Below are positions 1-11,989 of a DNA stretch of 64,000 nucleotides, piece by piece. Location of the stretch: assembly GCA_964030785.1 (NCBI GenBank), contig OZ034977.1, positions 29,694,652 through 29,758,651 on the forward strand, written 5' to 3'. Position 1 is the first letter of the stretch. Each line of letters opens with the position of its first letter. This DNA comes from Siderastrea siderea. Taxonomy: Eukaryota > Cnidaria > Anthozoa > Scleractinia > Rhizangiidae. Under the pieces are notes generated by a model. The model saw nothing but the letters and a program-made list of their open reading frames with translations, ran no database searches and was not told where the DNA came from. Position numbers and translations under genes: made by a program.

Positions 1-255
1 GAATATCACAATGTCAAACAAAATTCCCACGAATGGTTTGATCGTCATACTGGAAAAATAACCTGCAATATAATTGGAGGTCTGATTGGGCTTGCAGGGG
101 AAAAAGAGCATTTGCATCACTTGGCATGTATCAAAAACAAAATTGATCCAAACAAAGTAAAACCAAAGAAATTTTCTAGTTTTTCTAGAGGTCAGCAATT
201 TGAGGATGAAGCTATAAAAGTTTTTGTGGGTGCAACAAAACTCCCAGTCACTCCA

Positions 256-289
256 TGTGTGTGTGTGTGTGTGTGTTTTTTTTTTTATT
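256..289. repeat. (GT)n microsatellite followed by poly-T
   Basis: About ten GT units run into a T-rich stretch, inside the YqaJ-like relic. The tract sits exactly where the first reading frame loses sense. Confidence 0.85.
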
Positions 290-667
290 TTTACCCATAA
301 TGACAATAATAGATATGGGGGAAGCATGGATGGTGTTGGTCCTGAGTTTTTATTGGAGGTTAAAACAAGGGTTGCAGGAAGCAGTGGCCCACTCATGGCT
401 GTGACTGCCAACCATCTATTTCAGACCAATTTTCAGGTGGCAATGACTGGAGCAACTATTGATTTTTACAGTCATACCATTCTGAAACCAAAACCAATAA
501 TTATTTGCTCCTTACTGTCACAAAAAGTATTATTGATCATATGATCACTGGAAGCAGAATCAGTGAATGGCCTCATAAGGACATAGTTAAGAGAGGGACT
601 GGTTATGAAACCTTGCAAGTTTCAAAGGCCATAACAAAGGTGCTGCAATTTATCTTGAAAGTACTAC

Positions 668-786
668 GACCGTGCACAACCTTTTGTTTTACGTTCGCAC
701 ACTATAGCTGAATAACTTAGCTGTGACATTTTTATTGGTTAGTTGCTCATGTAAAATTCAAAACCTATTGTTGTTTGTGCACGGTC
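668..786. mobile_element. Short MITE-like element, TIR GACCGTGCACAA
   Basis: GACCGTGCACAA at 668-679 is the reverse complement of TTGTGCACGGTC at 775-786, giving a 119-bp element with 12-bp perfect inverted ends. No clear target duplication is visible. It lies inside the YqaJ-like relic, whose coding similarity continues on the far side. Confidence 0.6.
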
Positions 787-1105
787 AAGGCTAAAAACGA
801 TAACAAAAACATAAAACAAAGGACTTTGCTGAGCTTCATAACCAGATTCTTTTATTAACTATGATAAGAAAAACAAGCTTCTTAAAAAGTAAGATGAACT
901 GAATGTTGGTAAGGTGCCAGACTCTAAAAGCATGAAACCATTGATATCATGGGCCAAAGAAGAGGTCAAACAAGTAATGAAATCAATATCAACTCTACAG
1001 TTCATTGATCCAATAATTTCAAGTCTCTCCTTGAAACAGTTCATAATTTTCAACCACTGCATAAGCAGTTTGGCAACTAGAGGTGCTTGTTGGGTTATAT
1101 GAGTT

Positions 1106-2225
1106 GTTACGGGGACTAAGAATGATCCTTAGACTTTTCTTCCTATTGATCCAGTTGCAAAACTTGTTGAAATTTAAGTGTTAATTAAAAGTAATGAAGT
1201 GTCCTGAATATTGGTTTATCATCTCTGCACTTACTGAATATGGCATATATGCATTTAAGTGTTATGTCAACTGGGCATCACTGTCTTGTGAAAGGACCAA
1301 CAGGTTTCTTGGTCAAGTTAACAATGTATGCCAGTGCAATTCAACAAATTCTAAGGAGATCAACTCTTCCAGAAGGCCATCGGCATCATTTGTCCGCCTT
1401 GGCTGCTTCGGTTTAGGCCCAGCTGCTTTGTTTGAGGTTTGTTCTCTTTTAGTTTTCCCCATCACGAGGGACACAAGGATTTGCACGAAAATGTCCACAG
1501 GAGGTGTTCTGAGAAAAAATAGCATGCACAGATTGTTCACACTGTCGGTAAAGGTGTTTGGTGTGCGGTCACTGCGTACTTTTCCTCGTGATTTAGAAAA
1601 TGCTCGAAAGCTTTAGATGGCATATTTAAATAGCCAGTTTATAAGTTTTAATTTGATATAGGGTTTGGGGTTTCTGTGACGAAACTGAGAAGCACTAATA
1701 ATTCATGCGTTAGAATGGATGCACCTCTGAAGGTACATAATAACCTTCAAGTTATTCAAAGGAAGGCAATCATGTCACTGATAATAAATATTATTATCTT
1801 ATCATTTATTTGCATGGACAGAACAAAAGATGAAGGAGAAACAAGAAATTTTAGTTGAAAGAGCAGAGGAAAGCAAAGATGCAGGGAGAGGTGAAACAAT
1901 TTCAGTACTCATGCAATAAATTATATGAAACAGCACACAAAATTATTTTGAAAATAACTATCACATGGATGAGAACTGATTGGAAGATAAAAATGTGTAA
2001 TATAAAAATATTAAAATGAATTTGATCTACATTGGGCTGGGAAGCTGATAAATCATCTATAAGAATTGACTGAATAAAATTTAATTTCACAACTCTGGCT
2101 TAATACTAATAAATTACTATTCATGTATGTAGAAGCTGAATGCTCGAAAACGAGAAAACATTCCAATAAATGATAAGTACAGTGTTTTTTTTCTCTCTGC
2201 CTTTTTTGAAAATATACCTCAATTC
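1106..2225. other. No supported gene
   Basis: AT-rich sequence with scattered short open frames. A 140-residue frame at 1194-1616 and a reverse-strand frame beginning M-G-K-T-K near 1463 are visible, but neither resembles anything I know and they overlap each other. Confidence 0.6.
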
Positions 2226-2227
2226 TT

Positions 2228-2288
2228 ATTAGGAACCGAGTTAGGAACCAAGTTAGGAACCCGAGTTAGGAACCCAATTAGGAATCAA
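2228..2288. repeat. Minisatellite of 12-13 bp units (TTAGGAACC...)
   Basis: About five units of TTAGGAACCnnAG follow each other with one or two changes per unit. Confidence 0.8.
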
Positions 2289-3041
2289 AGACAGGGATCG
2301 AGAAAATAACTAGTATACCTCTTTTGTGACTATATTAATTAGCTGACTGACAGCAAGCAAGGTTCCCCGCGAAGAGATCAAAATGTCGTCTCCGAACGTT
2401 GGCTAATACATGTACACTGTATTAACAAATCCAAAATGATAATACTCTTCTTTTTTTGCATAAAATCAAAACATTAAAATAAAATCAAAAGAGACCACGG
2501 GTAACACGAGATGAATTTAAATTCGTTATCTCTTTTTTGTCAGTTGTTTGTTTATGCCATGCGGGAGCTGGTAAAATACCATCAGGCGTAGTCAATACAT
2601 AAACCAATAACCGATAAAAATCAATAGCAATCGATATCAATCGAAGATTGATTAAAAAAAAGAAAAAAAGGAAGTTGCGGCCAATGTAGGGTGTGCCACC
2701 CTCTAGTCTCGCTAAAGCGACGTCATAAATATGAGGCAAAATAAACAACAAAATCGGTGTTTTTATAATTTAATATAGTTAATTGCATTAAGAAAGAAAT
2801 GTAATAATATATCGCAGAGTAAGCAAGAAATAAAAAATAATCCAGTAGCACAGAAGTAATCACTTTGGCTCCGTAAACAACACATGTAAAAGAACATTCC
2901 CTGTAATTTTCTGTGTTTTTGTCGTTGATTCATTAAAGTTTTTAATTTGTCAAACGCGATAAATTACGGACAAGAGTTCACGGCCAGTTCGGAAAGTAAT
3001 TCACGTTGCTTTGGTTTTGCTTCACTGAGCCCAGTGATCGT
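2289..3041. other. No supported gene
   Basis: AT-rich sequence. Only short, low-complexity open frames are seen. Confidence 0.6.
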
Positions 3042-3449
3042 TTAAGACGAATTCCGCTCAACATTCGAGCAATAAGTGCAAAAATTATTTACCAAAAAAC
3101 TATCCATAGCACAGTAACATTTTGAATACTATTTGAAACATCTCACTTTAATTCGCTTCTCCAAGTGACCCCGCGATTAAATTCTGAAGCATTCTCGAGA
3201 AAGTTAATGTCAAATCTCGTAAAACTATGCTAAAAACGGGCGCCATTTTGTTTTGAACTGACAGGAAGCGTCTTTTCAATTAAAATCTGGATAACTTCAA
3301 ATTCAATTTTCTCAAGAGGGGTCAGCTTGGGAACTTAAGTATTGATGATTTCTTCTTTTTTTAATTCAAAACGTTACCATGCTATGAGTATTTTTTGGTA
3401 ACTTTATTTTTGCACTTATTGCTCGAACGTTCAGCGGAAATCGTCTTAA
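3042..3449. mobile_element. TTAA-flanked MITE with about 84-bp TIRs
   Basis: TTAA at 3042-3045 and 3446-3449 bound a 408-bp element. The first ~84 bases (3042-3125) are an imperfect reverse complement of the last ~84 (3366-3449); the shared core GCAATAAGTGCAAAAAT is exact in both arms. TTAA duplication is typical of piggyBac and Kolobok families. There is no coding capacity, so it is non-autonomous. Confidence 0.85.
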
Positions 3450-4769
3450 CCAGTGTATCAATACCTTATCCCCAAGGTCAATATGGCGGACTTTTCCACC
3501 TGTAATCACGTGTTGGTACCACACGCGTCGTGACAGTGCCAGCTAGCCATGCCACCTGCTTTTAAACAAACAGCTGCCTAGTTAAGTATGTACGAGAACG
3601 CTGATCCCACCAAGGACCCACAAGGTTTTAAACCATATATGTTATTCAGCTATCATAACTCATTCAAGGAAAAACAAACCATAATCAGTGTCTGACACTT
3701 GATCCATAGGAGGAACTAAAAACAGTAGCCAGGACGTTTCAATAAACAATCCATTTTCATTCTGAGCAATGAAAGCCAAACACACTCCATCAAAGTCTAA
3801 GAAAACTGTTAGAGTTAATTTAAACAATTTAACTGAAACATTATATCGGGGTCCTTTGATTGCAGTATGCTCAACCTAACAGATCAATCAATTGATAAAA
3901 TCATATGCAAGCAATAACCATGAAACAAAAAAATAAATAAACAGCGTATTTTGACTTATTGTCTTTCCAGAGAAAGAAAACAGAAAAGGAAAAGAAAAAA
4001 GAAGAAGAAGCAGGAGGTCTCAGACAGAGCATATGTAGAACACAATGAGCAAGAAAAGAAAGACATGGAAAGGGAGGAGAAGAAATCTTGAAACATGGGA
4101 TAACATTAGAATTTTTTTCTCTGGGTCATGCATGTGGAACCCCTATTAAAGTCTTGGTAGTTTGGGGTCTCAGGAGTTTTTTAGGAGCCCCATATGATAC
4201 CCCCACCCTCCTCCCAATAAATAAATAAATAAAGGTTAGTGTAGTTGCAGGGCAGGAAAAAAACTTTTGAACTCGACTTGCCCAGTGGGCCAGTAAATTT
4301 CAGTTTTCACTTTCCCCCACTTAAATATTTCCTGCCCAATGGGAACGCAACATACCTTATCAACTACAGTAGATCACGTCCGAGGTACTGTCTGCAACTT
4401 AACTAGCTGACAGATCACAGGGCCGTACGGCAATAGCCAGTATGAGGCAAACCGAGGCACTTGCCTCAGTCATTTTTTTCCGTTTAATACCCTAAATACC
4501 TAGGAAGAGAATTTAACCATGGACATTGCCTCAGTCACAACTTATTTCTGGCTGCGGCCCTGCAGAAACTGGATAGTGACACAAATGATGTGCCCAGGGA
4601 CAGAGTAACTACTAGTATTACCTGTCCAGTAGTTACTCAGTGTCTGTGTCACTGTCCAGAAGCATGGAGGCTTCATCTCATTCTGCATCATCATCTGCCA
4701 AAGTATGTGGTAGTTTAGATTTTAAATTAATCAATGCTTTCAATTCGTTGTTTCGCTTATCTTGCAGTC
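3450..4769. other. No supported gene; repeat-like AT-rich DNA
   Basis: Contains an (AAAT)n patch near 4220-4234. A stretch near 4277-4340 with 'cttgcccagtgggcca' has a looser relative at 13885-13935, so part of this is interspersed repeat. No coding frame is convincing. Confidence 0.55.
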
Positions 4770-7072
4770 TTAAAGTGCTACTACGATGAAAATTTCTTGT
4801 TTTGTTTTCAACTTTTTTAGACTTCAAACTGTTCAATAGATACCATATTATATGAATCGCGATAAATTAGATCGATATGTGCTTACAAGGCCCAGGAATA
4901 TATGTCCGAAAACCGCGTTAAACCTGTCCGCCATTACTCAGTTCGCAAAAGAGAAGCCCGCGAATTTCATGGAAGCAGTCTTACCTCTAACCACGTGAAT
5001 TTTGCTCGTGACGTAGAAGTCTCAACCATCGCCACGAGGAGTATAATGAAGAGTCGAAAATAGAGAGCCAAACATTGCATTATATGGATGTTTTTTTCCG
5101 TCGAATTTGTCGTCCAGTTCTTTTGAGAGCGATTTAGAACAAAGTTTTTTGGGGGGGAAGTCGGCGAACTCGCAGAAGTCGCGCGATACGATGACAGTTT
5201 CGAGCCTCTCGCTACCGAAGAGGAAGCCGTCTCAAACAATGCAAGAATGGATCAAGAAGCCGAACAAATATCCCAATTATCCCAAATCACAAACGCTGAA
5301 ATCCTTCCGATAATACAACAAATTTAACTGTTTCGCATGTCTGTCGTGTTGGGGTCCGTCAGCTGTTTCTTACTCTTGCTTTTTTTCTTGCCGACACGGG
5401 TTGAGTTTGTTGTTGTTATGTTCACAGATTTGTTGCAGTATCCTAAATAATAAATCCTATAATAATAAGCTCTCCCTCCTAAAAGAAAAGCCCACATAAC
5501 GCTAAATGAAAGGTTTTTAAAGAAATATAGAGGGCCCCGAGGCTAACATACATTCAGAATTTTATAGATGAGACAAAAGGTCGAGGAAAATAAATTCACG
5601 TAAACGAAGTGATGTAGCGAATCGCCCGGCGTGTAATTGTGCGAACACGGTAATCTTACTACCTAGTAAACAAGCTAATGCGAATTAATATAGACAAACT
5701 CTGATTTGCCATCAGAAGTCTAGGTATAAACTGTGGAATTCGCCGTCACATCGAAAGCGTTACTGAGAGAAGTGGCTACCCCGAACGCGGTGAAATGCTC
5801 AAGAAATCAGTTATAGCCGACTTTGGGAGCTCGCTACGCCGTACGCCAAGAGAAATTAATTGAAGTATAAAAGAGTTATATTATTAGGAGCTGGCTACGC
5901 GGTACGCGGAGAGAGATAAATTGAAATGTAAGAGGGCTGTTGGGAGCTGGCTACACAGTAAAAAGAACAAGCAATACACAGTACAGGTTTGTTATGGTCG
6001 ATTAAGCTCGGTTGTTTGTATTTTCACGTTATATGTGGCCGAGTAATTCAAAGAAATTTTGAGTGATATTCTCGTTTATAGTACGCGGAATACACGGTGA
6101 TGTTCTCTTATCCACTAGTTTTAATATAGGAACTTCAAATAATATTCTTTTAGCGGAAATTTTAGTGGGGAACGTTTATAGTACGCGGAATACACGGTAA
6201 TGTTTTCCTATTTTCTGCTTACCGCGTACAACGTACCAAGTTGAATAAAAATAATTTCTGCGTATCGCGGAGCCGGCTTGGCGGCGACACAGAAAATAGT
6301 TCATGTGAAGGGCCATATATTACGCAGTTAACCCGAAATCTGTTGGGACTTATACATGTATATGCACAAGACACCCGTCTTAGGTGTGTGAGGAAATGTG
6401 TATCTTACTGTACATGTGATGTTAGCACAGAGGGCATAGAAATATTCGCTCACCATTCGACGATCCCGCTCAGATATGATTGCTGATGTTTTTCTTCCTG
6501 ATGGCTGGAACTGATCCTGGTTTTAAATATTTCCTTGTACCTTTCTTATAAAATGCTTGAGTAAAACATTCAGCCGTAAAAATGCACAGGGCAAACAGTG
6601 TCCAACAGGATTGAAGTCCTTCCGTTCAGCCTCGCAAACGAAGCCTTTCCGCTTAAAATAAACGTACCCACTCGTCGGTGAACTGTGAATGGAAATTTCC
6701 TATTCATCGATGCTTTCTTTGCCGTAATCTTCAACAACAGAGCGCCAACCACGCATACTGCAGCTCAAAATCGAAGAAATGAATCTTGCTAATCCTCACA
6801 CCTCTCCGAATGCTTAAGAAAGTAGCCACGTTTGTTTTGTTGCGTTGAGACTTCTACGTCACTTCCTCTCTGGGCCAACTCGGCCCAACTCGTCCCGGTC
6901 ATTTTTGAATTGAGTAATGGCGGCAAGCCGAATTCGAAAATTACAGTTAAAATAATCGGACTTCCCGTACGAATTTCGACTTAAAACTTTGCACGGTGAG
7001 TAATATGTACTTATATTTTCGAAATATGGAGAGAACAAAAAATTCATATTTTTGATCATAGTACCACTTTAA
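4770..7072. mobile_element. TTAA-flanked 2.3 kb non-autonomous DNA transposon
   Basis: TTAA at 4770-4773 and 7069-7072. The left end after TTAA reads AGTGCTACTACGATGAAAAT; the right end, reverse complemented, reads AGTGGTACTATGATCAAAAA, so the termini are inverted with few mismatches over 20 bases. The interior carries direct repeats of about 55-60 bp (5828-5960, 'ggagctggctacgcggtacgcg') and a second repeat pair with period 101 (6072 and 6173, 'gtttatagtacgcggaatac'). No transposase frame is visible, so it depends on another element. The family is piggyBac- or Kolobok-like by target site only. Confidence 0.8.
5828..6205. repeat. Internal direct repeats of the TTAA element
   Basis: Two and a half copies of a 55-60 bp unit with GCTACGC(C/G)GTACGC, then two copies of a tract with GTACGCGGAATACACGGT about 101 bp apart. 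These internal arrays are typical of non-autonomous elements. Confidence 0.65.
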
Positions 7073-7314
7073 GTTTTGAACTTGTTTCTCCCTGGAAATT
7101 ATCATTTATCGAGTGTTTTAACATTTTGGTTAAAATGTTTAATTAATATATGATCGGAATTTCCGTAATAGATAGCTTAGCAATGTGTGTGTTCAGATAA
7201 GCTCTTTAAGATGAACGCCTATGTATCGAGTGGTTCAAATCTTATGACTCCTTTTAAGCGAGAACATCAATCCTTCCTGCTTGTCCTTTATCCAGCACCT
7301 CCTTTAACCTTCGT

Positions 7315-8127
7315 GATGGCCAGTCAGCTTGACAAAGATGACTATGTTTACGACATCGACAACATTACAGCGCTGATGGCATCTATGGACGCTGCAAGCC
7401 TTGAAGCCGGCGGCGGCCGGCCTAGAAAGTCGAAACGACTTGCCGCCAAATCCGAGGGGAAAAGCAGCAGGGAAATCAGTAATGTCCAAACAACCACCCC
7501 AGCTACCACCCGTATCATCGACCGATTCTCTTCTAGAGCTCGAAAAGCTCAAAAACCAAAATCTGAAAATGCAATTAGAAATCGTCAAGGCTCAATTAGA
7601 GTTGGAGAAAGAGAAGAGTGCTTCTGTAGAGCCAGAGACACCGCCTTCCGGACGACCTCGCTTACTACAAGTCGCATTGACGTCTACGCCAGCCAACACA
7701 ACTACCCGTCAGTGATTCCCACATTAGAGCAGCTCCGGGATAAGAAGAAGCTGGGTGAACACTTCCCAACACCTTCGTCTTTTCGTCTAAAGGTACGATT
7801 ACATACGAATCTTTAGATCTTCCCGATTTTGTGAATGGTTTCCTAGAATTCCAGAAGCAGCAAACTGAAGCCAGCAAACCAGCGCTGACAAACCATCTTC
7901 TGTTGCTTATGGCGCGCGCCTCTACGTATAGCTGGTCAAGTGTTCGGAGTTTTCACTTGTCGATTGCCACAGCAATCGATCAAGGGAGACTCTCGTGGTC
8001 AGATTGTGAAGCTTTTCGTGAGAAATCGCAGACGTTTTTCACGCACCAGGATCTCCGCACGCAACCACGCACGTCCGCCACTCAGTCACAGAACCAAGGG
8101 GCTCCGCAACCCAATCTCAACGACTAA
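7315..8127 (+). pseudogene. DIRS-like retrotransposon gag-like ORF (fragment A)
   Basis: Begins M-A-S-Q-L-D-K-D-D at 7315 with a basic patch (RPRKSKRLAAKS). The frame shifts near 7545 to a coiled-coil-like stretch (LEKLKNQNLKMQLEIVKAQL), and again near 7700. A final stretch at 7831-8127 includes S-W-S-S-V-R-S-F-H and S-W-S-D-C-E-A-F-R. Order and spacing upstream of the reverse-transcriptase fragment fit the gag-like first ORF of tyrosine-recombinase retrotransposons, which would form the particle core. At least two frameshifts make it non-functional. The gag assignment rests mainly on position. Confidence 0.55.
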
Positions 8128-8312
8128 ATCGTGAAAAGAAGGAGAAGTATTGCCGTGATTGGAACTATACATTTAAATGTAATTGCACTGGTGTCGCGTG
8201 TGTGATGTGACAGACTACCCATGTCCTAAACGCAAATTTCCAATACCGAGTACGACAAGTAGCCCAGATTCAACGAGGCTGACAAACATTCCAGGTCGCT
8301 CCTGCGGACTCC

Positions 8313-8697
8313 GTGAGAGCTGGTTCCCAGTACAACTTTGTGGGAGCGAGACGTACTTTAACGACAGCGTTTAATCTAGAACGTTGGAACTATTATCTCC
8401 AGGACTATCATGATGTTATTGTTACTAAATTTTTGCAGTACGGCTGGCCAATCAATTACTCCTCAGATCAAATTCCGCGCTCCACGCTTATCAATCATCC
8501 TTCTGCATGTCAGAATCCTGCGCTACTTCATGATTACATCGCACAAGAACTCAAACACAAAGCAATCATTGGACCTTTTCGGAAAATTCCTTTTAGCACA
8601 GATTGTGTTATTTCTCCGCTACAGAGCGTGCCAAAACGCGATTCGAGTGTTCCGCGCGTGGTCCACGTCCTTAGCTTTCCTGCTGGGCAATCTGTTT
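8313..8697 (+). pseudogene. DIRS-like reverse transcriptase, N-terminal fragment (fragment A)
   Basis: The frame N-L-E-R-W-N-Y-Y-L ... LHDYIAQELKHKAIIGPF ... SPLQSVPKRDSSVPRVVH matches the fingers region that opens the RT of DIRS/Ngaro elements, ending in a SFPAGQSV motif. Similarity stops abruptly at 8697, just where the continuing RT should begin. That continuation is found on the opposite strand near 12300. A cysteine-rich stretch at 8183-8235 just upstream may be the remains of a zinc knuckle. Confidence 0.75.
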
Positions 8698-8750
8698 CAC
8701 AAACAAGCAAACTCAGAGATGGGGTTACAAATCATTCATTGCAAAGCTAC
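8698..8750. repeat. Breakpoint repeat x (inverted copy at 13776-13831)
   Basis: The sequence starting CACAAACAAGCAAACTCAG is repeated almost exactly, on the other strand, at 13776-13831. It begins exactly where the + strand RT fragment breaks off. Confidence 0.85.
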
Positions 8751-8815
8751 CAGAAAAAATATAGCACATGAAACACCCCAAACCCAAAGGGAAAAAAATA
8801 TAAGAAATGGAGAGA

Positions 8816-9760
8816 TTAAGTGAATGGAGAGAGTCTGTTTGTGATAGAATGGAGAATTTTAAATTTGTTTTCAGTAGACAACGTAAGGTAAACTAAATAT
8901 GCGTCACTCTTCCAATCGCCTTGTGCTTTGATAAATGCAGTTGGAGCTTCGTGAGAGAAAGCGAATGTCGCGCCTCCCCTAGCGGAATTTAATCCAATAG
9001 CAGAAAGCAAAGCCTTGATAAATACATTATATTGGTGAGCCAAAATAGGCCTGTTTACCCCCCGTTCATTACAAACAAATAAAGGTGATCGAGGCGGTAG
9101 CTGGAAACTGGCTAAATACTCTTCGAGGGCTGCGTTGTTACAGGGCAAAGAGGTGAGCCAGGGATACGGGGCAATGGAATTTCTAACACCCGTTCCCTAG
9201 TTTTGGTATGCGTGATGCGCAATAAGACCCCCTGCGCGGTGAAGGTCACGCTAGAAGGCGTTAAATAACAAGCCCGAGGATCACCGATTTCGGACAACTT
9301 GTAAGGCACTAAATTGGATATTCGCAAGAAGGAAAAGAAAGCTACTAAAAATAAGGCGCGCATGCAAACATGCAAAGGATATGTAATCGAAATGATTAAA
9401 CAACTTGAAAAGAATATTAATTTTCGAGCGATACAATCGCCCAAGATCAGACGAAACGCTCGCTTGGCAAGGTAAACATCATAATCCTGTAGAAAACCGA
9501 GACTGGCACCGAACGAGCGATTGATATGCGTAATGATACCTAAATAATTAATCACTGAACGATACGATGACAATGATCGCGACAGGAAAACCAAGTAATT
9601 AAAATAAATACACGGACTTGGATACCGGAAACGGCTTGAAATCGTAATACTGGCAAAACATTAAGTAACTATGCAAATAAGTTTTCATGGAACGCTTCGT
9701 GGAATCACGAAATGCGTGAGTCTGAATAATTCCCAAACACTGCTGCAAAGACTACAAGGC
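8816..9760 (-). pseudogene. DIRS-like tyrosine recombinase (fragment B)
   Basis: Three reverse-strand frames form one recombinase. An N-terminal SAM-like segment lies at about 9760-9595 (TKRSMKTYLHSYL). A core segment at 9594-9112 ends in PCP-like residues. The C-terminal segment at 9148-8816 carries GGATFAFSHEAPTAFIKAQG and DWKSDAYLVYL, where H-x-x-R-like and catalytic Y residues of tyrosine recombinases are expected. This enzyme inserts the circular cDNA without making target duplications. The catalytic arginine of the H-x-x-R box appears replaced (A-P-T), and frameshifts separate the pieces, so it is dead. Confidence 0.8.
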
Positions 9761-9883
9761 GTCCTTGGGATCTGCGAAAGAAAGATTTAAACAAACGACG
9801 AGGTCAAGAGAAAAAATAATGACGCTTATCGCCAAACGAAAAAAACTAAATAGCGTTACTTATTATGAGAATTATTCTAAGAG

Positions 9884-10450
9884 TCAATCTACAGTAAACG
9901 TGAACATAGAGTCCTCGGGGAAGACCTGGCGGAGATCTAAAGTGGCTATGGCGTGCTCTACGTAGGTCACGTGTGCGTCATGAGAGAAACGAGGATAGTG
10001 AGCAGCTCTAACTGGTTTATGTTTAAAGCTTGACGAGCAATAAAAGGCGGAAAATTCGGATGGAAATATTCCCCGAAACAAACTGCCCCACAGGCACCAA
10101 GGCAAGCGTCACAAGCGAAGAGATCCGGGTTAGACACCGTCACGCTCGTAAGAAAATGTTTCCAACCCTAGAAGGTCCCCGCGGATTGTGTCACTAATAG
10201 GATATAATCGATTCCTAGAGTGGGCGAAGCACAAGCGTAATGCATTAATTAAGCGACAACTGAAGGCTCGTCCGGGACGGACACTCGCAGTTACGAAGGC
10301 TAGCTTCCCTAGGAGCTGTTGTAGTTCTCGCTTAGAGAAATGCGTTTTATGTAGCCACGAGGATAGAATATCCTGAAGCTCCTGTAGCCGAAACTCTGGG
10401 ACCGTCAAAGTCATGGATAGTGTATTAACACAAACTCCTAAACAAAGCAT
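9884..10450 (-). pseudogene. DIRS-like RNase H / connection region (fragment B)
   Basis: The reverse-strand frame at 10450-10130 has FSKRELQQLLGKLAFV, then PGRAFSCRLI, the conserved link between RT and RNase H in DIRS-like elements. A further frame at 10105-9884 follows. Order on the - strand (RT, this region, recombinase) is right for a DIRS/Ngaro pol. Frames are broken between the blocks. Confidence 0.7.
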
Positions 10451-10784
10451 TTCGTATGTCGGAGGAGTGTCTTTGTCAGGCGATGATTGTAAACCGAGCT
10501 CTAAAAATAGTCATGCGATCGAAAGATTGATCGGCAAGTTCCGGTGTTTCTGCTCCGTAAAAGTCGTCAATGAAGACATCGACTAGGATTCCTTCTTCAT
10601 TCAGGATAAAGGCGACCGATTGAGTTGTCCGTTGGCAAGCTAGTGTTGCAGAGCGTAAACCGAAAGGCATGACAGTATGAAAATAAAACTGGCCATCGAC
10701 GCACTTTCCAAGTAGATGATAATCATGGGGGTCCACAGGGATTTGCCTGTACGAACGTTTAAGCAGGGTCTCAAAGGGGTTTTA

Positions 10785-10892
10785 GGGCTCCAGGGCTCCG
10801 GGCTAAAAAGTGCAGGGCTCCAGGGCTCCAAGACGAAAATGTCAGGGTTCCAGGGCTCCATATCATCTGCTTTTGGGCTCCGGGCTCCACTG
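10785..10892 (+). repeat. GGGCTCC heptamer array, left
   Basis: At least nine GGGCTCC or near copies, often spaced as GGGCTCCAGGGCTCC. The same motif, on the same strand, recurs near the right end of the transposon. Confidence 0.85.
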
Positions 10893-11138
10893 TGGTCTAC
10901 AATCTTGAGATATAAATTATTTTGCAACGCTAAATCAAGTCCGCAAATTAAAACGTCCGAATTCCGACCAGTTTTTTAAACCCAAGAAGCCGGTTATCAT
11001 TACACTGTGCAAGGTTAACACTAAGGTCAGAGTGGATCAGATTTCTACCTTGACATCTTTCACGTGGCGTTGATCGTCGGTCAAGGCCAAGATGTAGTTC
11101 GGTCAGTTCGCCTATCTGTTGTTTTGCTTTAATCCGAG

Positions 11139-11519
11139 ATGAGTGAATCAAGCGGGTTAAAAGAGGCCGATCTGCTTGATGCAACCGTGTGTCTGTATAA
11201 ACTGGGGGCACACAAGGCCTGCCATCGTTGGAATGTTATGTTAAAACATGAGCGAACGTCAACATCAATCGCGGAATTCAAGCAATATCTTACCTCGAGT
11301 CATGGTTTCAAGGAGGTGGCTACAAGTTTTGGTGTAATGAAATTTAGCACTACGATCTCAATTCATAGACACAGGAAGGAACCACAGTTTCCGAATGGGA
11401 GAACCTTCTTGTGTAATACGCAGGACGAATGGCTCATTTATCGGGAGTTTCTTAGTGATAAGAAAGGCCACGAACTTCGTTTTTGTTTAATTTTTGTGTC
11501 ATGGTCAAAGACATTTTAA
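11139..11519 (+). CDS. Hypothetical protein inside the TTTAAG-flanked transposon
   Basis: A 126-residue open frame starting M-S-E-S-S-G-L-K-E-A-D. I do not recognise it. It is mildly basic, has no clear membrane segment or signal peptide, and includes a W-x-x-M-L-K-H stretch and a C-terminal aromatic run (SWSKTF). It is the longest frame in the element and starts about 375 bases in. It could be cargo, a transposase remnant, or chance. There is no intron evidence and no visible DDE motif. Confidence 0.35.
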   Translation: MSESSGLKEADLLDATVCLYKLGAHKACHRWNVMLKHERTSTSIAEFKQYLTSSHGFKEVATSFGVMKFSTTISIHRHRKEPQFPNGRTFLCNTQDEWLIYREFLSDKKGHELRFCLIFVSWSKTF

Positions 11520-11989
11520 AAAGTTAAAACATATGTTGGGAACAAAGATGTTCGTTGCTGCAAACTGTAATAAACATGATTAGGCACTCCAGACAATCCA
11601 CACTCGAAAGTCAGAATGGAAAAGGGTCATGAATCAGATGAACAGTAAACAATAAAATCTATTAAGGACTGGGTAAGTAATGAAATTAAAAAATCTTCAT
11701 CAATAATTATTTGTATTTTCAAAGTGATCTGTCACGTTTTAGAATATTGATACAGTTTGCTGTAACTGATACCTGCGATCGTCCGGATACTTTTAAGTTG
11801 TCTTTATCGCGCTCACTACAATAACAAAGTTTTCATGAAGGCGTCAAATAAGTTGTTATTATGTACTGTCCTCTCTTCAAATTCTGTTTCTTTATGGCAG
11901 TTAACACGCACAAACAAACAGAAAAGCAGTCAATAAACAAGAATGAATGCAATCTGGGATCTCGAATGATCAAATTTAAAAACGCTGGA

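Larger units (their letters stand above)
1..1105 (+). pseudogene. Degraded YqaJ-like nuclease relic, 5' end outside window
   Basis: An open frame enters from the window edge and runs to about 300. It contains a tract of the kind W-F-x-R-x-T-G-K-I-T followed by G-G-L-I-G, which resembles the start of YqaJ/lambda-exonuclease-like domains. A GT microsatellite and poly-T (about 257-289) break it. It resumes in another frame at 310-500 with DGVGPEFLLEVKTR, like the D...ExK nuclease core, and again at 505-660 with E-W-P-H-K. After a small inverted-repeat insertion (668-786) a related frame continues at 914-1100. At least three frame changes make it a pseudogene. The YqaJ identity is recognition by motif only. 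In cnidarians such genes often travel with mobile elements, so it may be transposon cargo rather than a host gene. Confidence 0.5.

Noticed and set aside
1194..1616. 140-residue ORF as a host gene
   Set aside because: No recognisable domain, odd composition, and it overlaps an equally plausible reverse frame.
4967..5313. Coding frames inside the 2.3 kb TTAA element
   Set aside because: Short, on both strands, and without any transposase motif.
7187..7816. Single 209-residue protein starting at 7187
   Set aside because: The family-like start is at 7315, and the sense passes to another frame after about 7545; the long frame is partly chance.
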